Origin: TMED-70 sp036164085
Lineage (GTDB): Bacteria; Chloroflexota; Dehalococcoidia; Lucifugimonadales; Lucifugimonadaceae
Assembly: GCA_036164085.1 (NCBI GenBank)
Contig: JAYZJV010000006.1
Coordinates: 1-64,000, forward strand
DNA: 64,000 bases
Reading direction: 5' to 3'
Shown in pieces: positions 9,330-17,471 of the stretch. The notes beneath the pieces are model-generated. The model was not told the origin of the DNA. It searched no databases and saw nothing but the letters and a program-made list of their open reading frames with translations. Within the stretch, counting starts at the first letter, position 1. Each line of letters opens with the position of its first letter. The translations under genes and the position numbers were made by a program.

Positions 9330-10279
9330 TTTTTACCTTCTAAGCAATGATTGTATGCACTTAATGCAGAAATTGCTCCTTGTGAAGCAGCAGTTATTGT
9401 TTGTTTTAAATTTGTTCCATTAGTTAAGTCTCCTGCAGCATAAACTCCTTCAATATTTGTCTTTTGATCTTTATCTACTACGACTTCATTGGTATTTTTA
9501 TCCAAATTTACACCTAAAGAAATAGGTATATCAACTCTTGGATCGGCGCCAGCTTCAATCATCAAACCATCTACAATAAACTCTTTTTCATTTTTATATT
9601 CTTTTTCTAATTTGATTTTTTCCAATCCTCCAAAATCTGATCCAATAAGCTTACTTATATTATTGTCCAAAATAACTTCAACATTTTTTGTTTTTTCTAA
9701 AGCTTCAAGCAATATAGGTTCAGGTCTCCATAGCTTTTCTCCTCTGTATACTAGAAAAACTTTTTTACAATATTTTCCTATTAATATAGCTCCTTCAACA
9801 GCAGCATTTCCACCACCAACTACTACAGCAAGATTTTTATTTTTATACAAGGGAGCATCACAAGTTGAACAGTATGAAACCCCTTTACCTGTCCATTCAT
9901 CTTCATTTTTTAGACCAAGTTTTCTTCTTTCTCTTCCAATAGCCAGAACAACAGTTTTTGTATCTATCTTTTGTCCGTTATTTAACTCACACAAAAAACC
10001 ATTATGGGTTTTTGTAATAGATACTAAATTCTCTTCAATAATAGGGACTTCTAGGTCAATAACTTGTTTCTTAAATTCAAGCATTAAATCAAAGCCATCT
10101 ATTTCACTATTTCCGGGATAATTTTCAATTATTCCTCCTATAGCTGTTTCTCCTCCAAAATCTTGACCAACAATTGCTGTTTTCATTTGGTACCTTGCTG
10201 CATAAAGACCAGCGGCAAATCCAGCTGCTCCTTGACCTGCAATTAATACATCTAGGCTTATATTTTTTGATTGAGTCAT
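9326..10279 (-). CDS. trxB: thioredoxin reductase (NAD(P)H/FAD, CxxC)
   Basis: 317 aa flavoprotein, the normal length, that reduces thioredoxin with NADPH. FAD-binding GQGAAG is at residues 15-20, the redox-active pair is Cys137-Ser-Thr-Cys140 in SYCSTCDAP (usual form CATCDG), the NADPH-binding GGGNAA follows near 154, and YAAGDLTNG near 279 is the second FAD motif. Expected cytoplasmic. The first glycine box is GQGAAG in place of GxGPAG, a minor variant. Other low-molecular-weight flavin disulfide reductases such as ferredoxin-NADP reductase lack the CxxC, so the assignment is firm. It has the 418 bp gap upstream. Confidence 0.93.
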   Translation of the reverse strand: MTQSKNISLDVLIAGQGAAGFAAGLYAARYQMKTAIVGQDFGGETAIGGIIENYPGNSEIDGFDLMLEFKKQVIDLEVPIIEENLVSITKTHNGFLCELNNGQKIDTKTVVLAIGRERRKLGLKNEDEWTGKGVSYCSTCDAPLYKNKNLAVVVGGGNAAVEGAILIGKYCKKVFLVYRGEKLWRPEPILLEALEKTKNVEVILDNNISKLIGSDFGGLEKIKLEKEYKNEKEFIVDGLMIEAGADPRVDIPISLGVNLDKNTNEVVVDKDQKTNIEGVYAAGDLTNGTNLKQTITAASQGAISALSAYNHCLEGKN

Positions 10280-10456
10280 TAAATAATTCTTATATATTTT
10301 TTCTATATGAAATCATAATAATAATTTTTAATTTTTGAAACAATTCCTTTTTCCTATTTATTTGTAAGCATTACATAATAGAACACTATGTAGCTAAATA
10401 TGTTTTTCATGAAATTTGAAAATATATAATTACTTATATAAAAATTTTTGTAAATT

Positions 10457-10540
10457 ATGTTAAATAAAATAAGTTGGGTTATAGCGTTACTATTTCTAAT
10501 TATGACAATTAGCATCCCAATATTGAATATTTTTAAATAA
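10457..10540 (+). CDS. possible 27-aa single-helix membrane peptide
   Basis: An ATG-initiated frame of 27 codons encoding two basic residues (MLNK) followed by an almost uninterrupted hydrophobic stretch and a final lysine, the pattern of a one-helix membrane peptide. There is no convincing Shine-Dalgarno sequence, and hydrophobic short frames arise easily in T-rich DNA. It could instead be part of the long arg leader. Reported as a low-confidence candidate because it sits in the only sizeable gap. Confidence 0.2.
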   Translation: MLNKISWVIALLFLIMTISIPILNIFK

Positions 10541-10618
10541 ATAACAGAATTTTTTTTCACTTATTTTCCGAATCTGAATTTATAGTTAAACAAATCAATA
10601 TCATTCTGCTTTTATATA

Positions 10619-10648
10619 TTGAGTCATCTGAGTAAATATTGTTATATT
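10619..10648 (+). promoter_or_regulatory. candidate promoter of the arginine operon
   Basis: TTGAGT at 10619-10624 and TATATT at 10643-10648 are separated by 18 bp, close to the sigma-70 consensus and about 50 bp before the argJ ATG. An operator for arginine-dependent control would be expected nearby, but I could not recognise one. Confidence 0.4.
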
Positions 10649-10698
10649 ATTGTTTTTATAGCAAAATATTTAATTTTATTAATCGTTAGGAGTTTATT

Positions 10699-11913
10699 AT
10701 GAGAAATGAAATTAATCAGTTGAAAAACGGAGATATATGTTCTCCAAAAGGCTTTATGTCTGGTTCAATTTTTGCTGGGATTAAATCTCCTGGTCAAGAT
10801 AAGCGTGATATAGGGATTATTTTTTCAGAAACGGAATGTGTTAGTGCAGGAACGTTTACACAAAATTCTGTAGTTTCTCCTTCAGTAACTTGGACCAAAC
10901 AAGTTTTATCAAATAACAAATTAAGAGCCGTTGTTGTAAATTCTGGATGTGCTAATTGTGCAGTAGGAGAGCAAGGCTTTATAGATGCTAAAGAAACTGC
11001 AGAAATAACTTCAAATTCTTTATCTTTAGACATCAATTCAGTTGCAGTAGCTTCTACTGGAGTTATAGGAGTAGAACTACCTATGGCATTAATGAGAGAA
11101 TTTATACCTAAGATAGAACTTTCAGACAAAGATGGTGGAGATTTTGCAAGATCAATTCTTACTACTGATAAAAGAACAAAAGAAATTGGAGTTTCATTTG
11201 AAATTGATGGTTGTGAAGTAAAAGTAGGAGGTGTAGCTAAAGGCTCTGGAATGATACATCCAAACATGGCAACAATGCTCTCATTTATAACTACTGATAT
11301 TGCTATTGATCAAAATCTTTTAAAAAAAGTTCTAGACCAGTCGGTAAAAAAGTCATTTAACCAAATAAGTGTAGATGGAGATCAATCTACTAATGATACA
11401 GTTCTTGTGATGGCAAATGGGAATGCAGAAAATAGAAAAATAACAAAACTAGAAGATGCCGCTTTATTTAGTAAAGCATTAGATGAAGTTTGTATTTTTT
11501 TGGCCAAAGAAATAGCCAAAGACGGTGAAGGTAACACTCGTTTAATAGAGGCAAAAATTGATGGAGCTAAAACCTTAGAAGATGCAAGAAAAGCCTCTAA
11601 GTATATAGTTTCTTCTAATCTAGTTAAAACGGCAGTATACGGTAGAGACCCAAATTGGGGTAGAATAATGATGGCTATTGGAGCATCTCAAATAGAATTA
11701 GATGAATCAAAAATAGAAATATTTGTAAATGACATTCAGATTGTAGCTGATGGGATAGCTACTCCTTACAATCATCAAAGTGTTGTTATTGCAATGAATC
11801 AACCTGTAATAAGATTAACTGTAAATTTAAATATAGGTAAGGAGTCGGCAAAAGCATGGGGGAGTGAACTTACCGAAGAGTATGTTGTATTCAACTCAGC
11901 TTATACCACTTAA
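10699..11913 (+). CDS. argJ: glutamate N-acetyltransferase / ornithine acetyltransferase
   Basis: 404 aa, normal length. It moves the acetyl group from N-acetylornithine to glutamate and may also use acetyl-CoA, recycling acetyl in arginine synthesis. The autoprocessing and catalytic site is KGSGMIHPNMATML at residues 181-194, where Thr192 becomes the N-terminal nucleophile of the beta chain. GRDPNWGRIMMAIG further on is also conserved. The ATG has a strong TAGGAG seven bases upstream. First gene of the argJ-B-D-G-H run. The cyclic pathway it supports still needs argC, which is not in this window. Confidence 0.96.
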   Translation: MRNEINQLKNGDICSPKGFMSGSIFAGIKSPGQDKRDIGIIFSETECVSAGTFTQNSVVSPSVTWTKQVLSNNKLRAVVVNSGCANCAVGEQGFIDAKETAEITSNSLSLDINSVAVASTGVIGVELPMALMREFIPKIELSDKDGGDFARSILTTDKRTKEIGVSFEIDGCEVKVGGVAKGSGMIHPNMATMLSFITTDIAIDQNLLKKVLDQSVKKSFNQISVDGDQSTNDTVLVMANGNAENRKITKLEDAALFSKALDEVCIFLAKEIAKDGEGNTRLIEAKIDGAKTLEDARKASKYIVSSNLVKTAVYGRDPNWGRIMMAIGASQIELDESKIEIFVNDIQIVADGIATPYNHQSVVIAMNQPVIRLTVNLNIGKESAKAWGSELTEEYVVFNSAYTT

Positions 11914-11920
11914 TTTTATT

Positions 11921-12694
11921 ATGATTAAATCTTCAAACATAACAGTAATAAAAATTGGAGGATCTACTTTAGGCGAAACTGATAGTACGTTTAAAGACAT
12001 AGTGTCTTTGTATAAACAAGGATGGAAAATCATAATAATCCATGGAGGGGGGAAAGAAATTTCTAATTGGATCAATAAGCAAGGGATTGAACCAAATTTT
12101 GTTGAAGGCTTACGTGTTACAGATCAAAAAACCTTAGATGTAGCTACTGCAGTTTTAGCAGGAAAGGTCAATACCGAGATAGTTACTGAATTTCAAAATC
12201 TGAATGTCAATGCAGTTGGGTTATCTGGATCTTCAGGAATTTTAGAAGCAAAGCAACTAGATGTAAAATTAGGCTTTGTAGGAGAAATTATTAATTGCAA
12301 TACAAAAATTCTATTGAATCTACTTGATAACGGATTTCTACCTGTAATTTCGCCCCTTGCAATTTCAATTGATATTAAAAATCAAATTTATAATACTAAT
12401 GCTGATACTGCTGCTGGAGTTATAGCAAAAGAAATTAAAGCAGAAAGTATAATTTTTCAAACAGATGTACCAGGAATTTTAGATTCTAATAAAAGAGTGA
12501 TACCTCAGATGACAAAAGGACAAGCAAATGAATTAATTGAGACTGGAATTGCTCAAGGAGGCATGATTCCAAAAATAAGAGCATGTATAAATGCATTAGA
12601 ATGTGTTAAAACGGGAAGAATAATTGATGGAAGAGAATCAGGAGCTTTATTATCTGCATTCACTAATATGAATATTGGTACTAGAATAATATAA
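11921..12694 (+). CDS. argB: acetylglutamate kinase
   Basis: 257 aa amino-acid kinase that phosphorylates N-acetylglutamate with ATP, the second step of arginine synthesis. I start at ATG 11921 (MIKSSNITVIKIGGS); a longer frame back to 11864 would overlap the end of argJ and add residues the family lacks. KIGGSTLGE near the N-terminus and IHGGGKEIS bind phosphates; VEGLRVTD and the NADTAAG segment are typical of the family. The N-terminal arm associated with arginine-inhibited hexameric forms is not evident, so feedback behaviour cannot be read from the sequence. Seven bases separate it from argJ. Confidence 0.95.
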   Translation: MIKSSNITVIKIGGSTLGETDSTFKDIVSLYKQGWKIIIIHGGGKEISNWINKQGIEPNFVEGLRVTDQKTLDVATAVLAGKVNTEIVTEFQNLNVNAVGLSGSSGILEAKQLDVKLGFVGEIINCNTKILLNLLDNGFLPVISPLAISIDIKNQIYNTNADTAAGVIAKEIKAESIIFQTDVPGILDSNKRVIPQMTKGQANELIETGIAQGGMIPKIRACINALECVKTGRIIDGRESGALLSAFTNMNIGTRII

Positions 12695-12716
12695 AGAACA
12701 TTTTTTGGAGAAAATT

Positions 12717-13913
12717 ATGACGTCTACACAAGAATATAAAGATTTAGAAAAAAAATATTACATGCAGGTGGTAAATAGAATGCCACCAGTTTTAATTGAA
12801 GGAAATGGAACTATAGTTAGAGATAACGATGGTAAGGAATATTTAGATTTTACTGCAGGATGGGCTGTTTTAAATTTAGGGCATTCTCATGAATCAGTAA
12901 CTAAAGCGATAAAAGATCAAGCTGGAAAAATATTGCAAATGAGCAATCTCTACTATACTACTCCTCAGTTATCATTAGCTGAAACTATTGTAGAAAATTC
13001 TGCGGTTGATAGAGTGTTTTTTTGTAACTCAGGAGCAGAAGCTAATGAAGGAGCAGCTAAGCTTGCACGAAAATGGGGTAAGAAAAAATTAAATGGAGCA
13101 TTTGAAATAATTACAACTTTGAATTCTTTTCATGGTAGAACCCAAGCAATGATGGCAGCTACAGGGCAGCCTCATTATCAAGATAATTGGAGGCCATTGA
13201 TGCCTGGATTTGTAAATGTTGATTATAACGATGTTAGTGCAATAAAAAACGCTTACAATGAGAACACTTGTGCAGTAATGATTGAACCTTTACAAGGAGA
13301 AGGAGGAGTCAACGTCCCAAACGATGAATACCTCAAAGAAGTGCAAGATTTCTGTAAATCAAAAAATATTTTATTTATACTGGATGAGGTTCAAACAGGC
13401 ATGGGACGTCTAGGGACTTTATTTGGTTATCAAAGATTCAAAAATGTAGAACCTGATGTTATGACTCTTGCTAAAGCACTAGGGTCAGGAGCTCCATTAG
13501 GAGCTTTTTGTTCTAAAGAATTTTGTTCTGTTTTAGAACCTGGAGACCATGGCTCTACATTTGGAGGGAATGCATTAACGACAGCAGCGGGTGCTGCTGC
13601 AGCAAAATTTATGGTAGAAAATAATATCCCGCATTTAGCTATTGAATCTGGTGACTATATGAAAAAACAACTGGAATCTTTGACAGAAAAATTTTCATTT
13701 ATAAGAGAAATTAGAGGAATGGGATTGTTAATCGGTCTTGAGATGACTGAAGATTTCTCTTCTCAAATAGTCACCGAGTCTCTTGATAAAGGATTATTAA
13801 TTAATGCAGTAAGGCCAAATATGATCAGATTTATGCCTCCTTTAAATGTTTCAAAAAAAGAAATTGATTCCGCGGTAGAAATAATTGAATCTATATTAGA
13901 AGGATTGAAATAA
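12717..13913 (+). CDS. argD: acetylornithine aminotransferase
   Basis: 398 aa PLP-dependent class III aminotransferase converting N-acetylglutamate semialdehyde and glutamate to N-acetylornithine. I choose ATG 12717 because GGAG (12707-12710) sits six bases before it; an in-frame TTG at 12705 overlaps that ribosome site. The phosphate-binding SGAEANEGA (about 105-113), ILDEVQTGMGR with the pyridine-binding Asp, and LAKALGSG with the Schiff-base lysine (about 253) are all present. Related ornithine or GABA transaminases share the fold; the operon context makes ArgD the clear choice. Confidence 0.95.
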   Translation: MTSTQEYKDLEKKYYMQVVNRMPPVLIEGNGTIVRDNDGKEYLDFTAGWAVLNLGHSHESVTKAIKDQAGKILQMSNLYYTTPQLSLAETIVENSAVDRVFFCNSGAEANEGAAKLARKWGKKKLNGAFEIITTLNSFHGRTQAMMAATGQPHYQDNWRPLMPGFVNVDYNDVSAIKNAYNENTCAVMIEPLQGEGGVNVPNDEYLKEVQDFCKSKNILFILDEVQTGMGRLGTLFGYQRFKNVEPDVMTLAKALGSGAPLGAFCSKEFCSVLEPGDHGSTFGGNALTTAAGAAAAKFMVENNIPHLAIESGDYMKKQLESLTEKFSFIREIRGMGLLIGLEMTEDFSSQIVTESLDKGLLINAVRPNMIRFMPPLNVSKKEIDSAVEIIESILEGLK

Positions 13914-13915
13914 TT

Positions 13916-15133
13916 ATGTCTAAAGGGAAATGTGTTTTAGCTTATAGTGGAGGAATGGATTCTACAATATCAGTTGTTTGGATTAAGGAAAATTATGATC
14001 TTGATGTGATCACCTTAACTGTTGATTTAGGAGCAGGACCAGAAATTGAAGGAGTCGTAGAAAAAGCAAAAAAAGCTGGGGCTATTGATTCTGTAATTTT
14101 AGATGTAAAAGATGAATTTGTTAATGAATATGTTTTTCCTGGATTAAAAGCAGGGGCAATGTATGAGGATGTATATGCTTTGTCAACTGCTTTTGCAAGA
14201 CCTCTTATGTCAAAAAAATTAGTTGAAACAGCTAGAAAATATGGAGCTGAATATGTTTCTCATGGATGCACAGGTAAAGGTAATGATCAAGTAAGGTTTG
14301 ATGCCTCAATAATGACACTTTCTGGAGATGGAGATTCTATAAAAATTATAGCTCCTGCTAGAGAATGGGGAATGACTCGAGATGAGGAAAAAGAATATGC
14401 TAATAAAGCAGGTTTAGAACTTAGAGAAGTGGGTAATAATAGAGTATATTCAATTGATAGAAATTTATGGGGCTTGGCTATAGAAGGCGAAGATTTAGAA
14501 GATACTTGGATTGCCCCTCCTGAAGATGCTTTTTCATGGACATCTAGTATAGAAAATGCCCCTGAGGAGCATGAAATCATAGAAATTGGATTTGAAAAAG
14601 GAATTCCTGTTTCTCTGAATAGTAGCAAAATGTCCGGAGTAAAACTAATTGATGAATTAAATGTTATTGCTGGAAAACATGGTATAGGCAGAGTTGACCA
14701 TTTAGAAAACAGATTAGTTGGAATTAAAAGTAGAGAAGTCTACGAAACTCCTGCTGCAGTAGTGTTATATCAAGCTATAGCAGCTTTAGAAACAGCAACT
14801 TTATCTAGAGAACAGCAAAGACTTAAATCTTCACTTTCTACCACATTTTCTGATTTAGTTTATGATGGGAGATGGTTCACAAGCTTAAGGGAAAATATTC
14901 AAGCATTTATGGACGATGTTCAGAAATTCACTTCTGGAAATGTAAAACTAAAGTTGTATAAGGGTAGTTCTACAGTAATTGGTAGAAAATCTAGATTCTC
15001 ATTATATGATTACGATATGTCAACATATTCAACCACTGATAGTTTTAACCATGGCTCAGCAGAAGGTTTTATAGATATTTACTCATTACCAGCCAGAATC
15101 CAGGCAAAAAAACAAAAATATAATGATTTATAA
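13916..15133 (+). CDS. argG: argininosuccinate synthase
   Basis: 405 aa, standard length. It joins citrulline and aspartate with ATP to give argininosuccinate. The N-type ATP pyrophosphatase loop AYSGGMDST is at residues 9-17; SHGCTGKGNDQVRF carries the citrulline/aspartate-binding residues; YSIDRNLWGLAIEGEDLEDTW and the late SNRLVGIKSREVYE-type segment follow family order. It begins two bases after argD ends. Citrulline must come from ornithine carbamoyltransferase encoded elsewhere. Confidence 0.97.
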   Translation: MSKGKCVLAYSGGMDSTISVVWIKENYDLDVITLTVDLGAGPEIEGVVEKAKKAGAIDSVILDVKDEFVNEYVFPGLKAGAMYEDVYALSTAFARPLMSKKLVETARKYGAEYVSHGCTGKGNDQVRFDASIMTLSGDGDSIKIIAPAREWGMTRDEEKEYANKAGLELREVGNNRVYSIDRNLWGLAIEGEDLEDTWIAPPEDAFSWTSSIENAPEEHEIIEIGFEKGIPVSLNSSKMSGVKLIDELNVIAGKHGIGRVDHLENRLVGIKSREVYETPAAVVLYQAIAALETATLSREQQRLKSSLSTTFSDLVYDGRWFTSLRENIQAFMDDVQKFTSGNVKLKLYKGSSTVIGRKSRFSLYDYDMSTYSTTDSFNHGSAEGFIDIYSLPARIQAKKQKYNDL

Positions 15134-15135
15134 AC

Positions 15136-16524
15136 TTGAATAAAAACAAAAACAATAGAACTTCATCTATACAGGGTGGAGAAATTTACGGTGAATTTAC
15201 AAGTTCTTTTGATACAGACATCAGAATGTACAGAGAGGACATTGCTGTTTCTATTGCATATTCAAAAATGTTAGAAAAAATCCAACTTATTTCTAAGTCT
15301 GAAAATGAAAATATAGTCAAAGGATTATCTGAAATATTACAAGAAATAGAAAGTAACAGATTTAAATGGAATCACGACTTAGAAGATATACATTTAAATA
15401 TAGAAGAAACTTTATATAAAAAGATTGGCGATACAGCTGGCAAATTACATTTTGGAAGGTCTCGAAATGATCAAGTTGCTACAGATGTAAGATTGTTTTT
15501 TAAACATAAAATAGCAGATGTTAGAAATGAGTTAATTGCTTTTTTAGAAGAACTGATTTCTTTATCAGATAAAAATAAAAATACTATCATGCCTGGTTAT
15601 ACTCATCTTCAAAAAGGGCAACCAGTTCTTTTATCACATTATCTTATGGCATATTTTGCAATGCTATCAAGAGATTTAAACAGAATTGATCAATGTTTAG
15701 AAAATTTGGATACCCTTCCATTAGGATCAGGAGCATTTGCAGGTGTAACAATACCTATAGACAGAGAATTTTTAGCGAAAGAATTGGGGTTTACTAAAAT
15801 ATCATCTAATTCTATAGATTCTGTATCATCTAGGGATCATATTTTAGATGTTAATTATGTTTGTAGTTCTACAATGTTAAATCTTTCCAGGATATGTGAA
15901 GAATTCATAATTTGGTCAACTGAAGAATTTGATTTTATAAATTTACCAGAAAAATTTACAACAGGCTCGAGTATAATGCCTCAGAAGAAAAATCCTGATT
16001 ACCTAGAATTAATAAGGGGAAAAACGGGGGGAGTTATAGGGAATCTTATGGGCCTTATGACTACTTTAAAAGCATTGCCATTTACGTATAACAGAGATTT
16101 GCAAGAAGATAGAAATGGGGCAATGAAATCAGTAGATATATTAATTGATAGCTTAGGTGTATTAAAATCTATGTTTTCTGAAATCTCATTTAATAAAGAC
16201 AAAATGTTAGACGCCTCCTTAAGATCAGATATTTTAGCCACAGATTTTGCAGATTACCTAGCATTTAAAAAGATTCCATTCAGAGAAGCTTATGAAATAA
16301 TTAAAAAAGTTTCTATTAAATTGTCTAAAGAAAAAAAATCAATCAATGAACTCTCCTTAAATGATTTTAAGAAAATTTCTGATCTTTTTGATGAGGATAT
16401 TATGAAAATAGACTTGAAATATTCTATAGAGAAAAGAAATTCAATTGGAGGGACTTCAACAAAGTCATTAAAAGAACAGTTGAAAAATGCAAAAATTTAT
16501 CTAAGAGATAAAAAAAATGTCTAA
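15136..16524 (+). CDS. argH: argininosuccinate lyase
   Basis: 462 aa fumarase/aspartase-superfamily enzyme splitting argininosuccinate into arginine and fumarate. Conserved blocks include LHFGRSRNDQVATD (104-117), GYTHLQKGQP (154-163, with the catalytic His) and the mobile signature loop GSSIMPQKKNPD (277-288) with the catalytic serine. The start is TTG at 15136, two bases after argG; no in-frame ATG or GTG fits the family's N-terminus. The usual opening KLWGGRF is weakened to SSIQGGEIYGEF. The end overlaps rpe by 8 nt. Confidence 0.96.
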   Translation: MNKNKNNRTSSIQGGEIYGEFTSSFDTDIRMYREDIAVSIAYSKMLEKIQLISKSENENIVKGLSEILQEIESNRFKWNHDLEDIHLNIEETLYKKIGDTAGKLHFGRSRNDQVATDVRLFFKHKIADVRNELIAFLEELISLSDKNKNTIMPGYTHLQKGQPVLLSHYLMAYFAMLSRDLNRIDQCLENLDTLPLGSGAFAGVTIPIDREFLAKELGFTKISSNSIDSVSSRDHILDVNYVCSSTMLNLSRICEEFIIWSTEEFDFINLPEKFTTGSSIMPQKKNPDYLELIRGKTGGVIGNLMGLMTTLKALPFTYNRDLQEDRNGAMKSVDILIDSLGVLKSMFSEISFNKDKMLDASLRSDILATDFADYLAFKKIPFREAYEIIKKVSIKLSKEKKSINELSLNDFKKISDLFDEDIMKIDLKYSIEKRNSIGGTSTKSLKEQLKNAKIYLRDKKNV

Positions 16525-17176
16525 AAAAGATATTATTATAAGTGCATCGATTTTATCTTCAGATTTTAAAAATTTAGAAAAAGAAATCAAATCACTCAAC
16601 TTGTCTGGAATTGATGAATTTCATCTTGATATTATGGATGGTCACTTTGTGAAAAATATTTCTTTTGGCCAACCAATCCTTGAAACAGTTAGATCTCTTA
16701 CTACCTTACCTATTGAAGCACATTTAATGGTTGATACTCCAATAAATTATATTGAAAGTTTTTTAGATATTGGAATAAACATTTTTACATTTCATATTGA
16801 ATCAGAAAGTAATACAAAAGAAGTAATTGATCTAGTTAGAAGTTCAAAAGGTAAAATAGGAATAGCAATAAATCCTGATACTGATCTCAGAGAAATCCTA
16901 CCTTTTATTAATGATATTGATAGAGTTTTGTTTATGACTGTTTATCCTGGAAAAGGAGGTCAATCCTATCTTGATTTTGTTGAAGAAAAAATCAATAACT
17001 TAGTAAAAATGGATGAATCCAAAGACTTAATTATTGGTGTAGATGGAGGAATAAAAGCAGATACAATTAGTCGTCCATACAAATGTGGGGTTAGAATGTT
17101 TGTTTCTGGAACAGGTATTTTGAATAATGATTTAGGATTCTTGGGGGCAGTGAATGAATTAAGGCAGTCTATTTAA
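16517..17176 (+). CDS. rpe: ribulose-phosphate 3-epimerase
   Basis: 219 aa TIM-barrel enzyme of the pentose phosphate pathway interconverting ribulose-5-phosphate and xylulose-5-phosphate. Metal and catalytic residues are visible in FHLDIMDGHFV (Asp38, His43 region), EAHLMVD (His69), MTVYPGKGGQ and VDGGI. It overlaps argH by 8 nt and so is the last gene of the arginine transcript. Its position next to rpmB, fakA and recG matches the Firmicute order and suggests rpe belongs to that older block and was joined to the arg genes later. Confidence 0.94.
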   Translation: MSKKDIIISASILSSDFKNLEKEIKSLNLSGIDEFHLDIMDGHFVKNISFGQPILETVRSLTTLPIEAHLMVDTPINYIESFLDIGINIFTFHIESESNTKEVIDLVRSSKGKIGIAINPDTDLREILPFINDIDRVLFMTVYPGKGGQSYLDFVEEKINNLVKMDESKDLIIGVDGGIKADTISRPYKCGVRMFVSGTGILNNDLGFLGAVNELRQSI

Positions 17177-17381
17177 GGGCTATTCCTTTTTTATCTAAAG
17201 TCCTTATTTCTCTTGCAGTTAATTTTACAGTGTATTCCTTTTCCCCAATTGTTATTTTTCTTTTTTGTACGTTTGGTTTTGAAATTTTCTGAGTTGCATT
17301 TAGTGCATGTGACCTATTGTGACCAAACAATGGTTTTTTTAGTGGACCTAAGCCCAAATACTTTCTAGGATCAATAGACAT
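17169..17381 (-). CDS. rpmB: 50S ribosomal protein L28
   Basis: 70 aa bL28 of the large ribosomal subunit. GHNRSHALNATQK followed by PNVQKRKI and a C-terminal RTLDKKGI are the family signature. The usual N-terminal CxxC of zinc-binding L28 forms is replaced by PRKYLGLGP, so this is a zinc-free version. AGAGAG lies just before the ATG. It is transcribed divergently from fakA and converges on rpe with an 8-nt overlap, keeping the orientation known from Bacillus. Confidence 0.92.
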   Translation of the reverse strand: MSIDPRKYLGLGPLKKPLFGHNRSHALNATQKISKPNVQKRKITIGEKEYTVKLTAREIRTLDKKGIALK

Positions 17382-17471
17382 TTTTCTCTCTTGGTAAATT
17401 TATTATTTAAATTATTTTTTTTTTTACGACTATAGTTTATCATTCAATTTTATAATCGGAAATATTATTTT

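Larger units (their letters stand above)
10280..10698 (+). other. longest intergenic region, between trxB and argJ
   Basis: 418 bp of very AT-rich DNA separating divergent trxB and the arginine operon. I see a candidate promoter for argJ (10619-10648) and one possible 27-codon frame (10457-10540). A 68-codon minus-strand frame at 10354-10560 looks like low-complexity noise. I do not recognise an ArgR box, riboswitch, RNA gene or terminator hairpin. Confidence 0.6.

Noticed and set aside
9489..10121. 210-codon plus-strand frame
   Set aside because: Antisense to trxB, which has complete FAD, NADPH and CxxC motifs; the frame has no recognisable domain.
10354..10560. 68-codon minus-strand frame in the trxB-argJ gap
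   Set aside because: Isoleucine/asparagine/phenylalanine-rich low-complexity translation of AT-rich DNA, no ribosome site.
10794..11267. 157-codon minus-strand frame
   Set aside because: Shadow of argJ, which has its full catalytic motif on the other strand.
14287..14628. 113-codon minus-strand frame inside argG
   Set aside because: Serine-rich antisense translation over conserved argG blocks.
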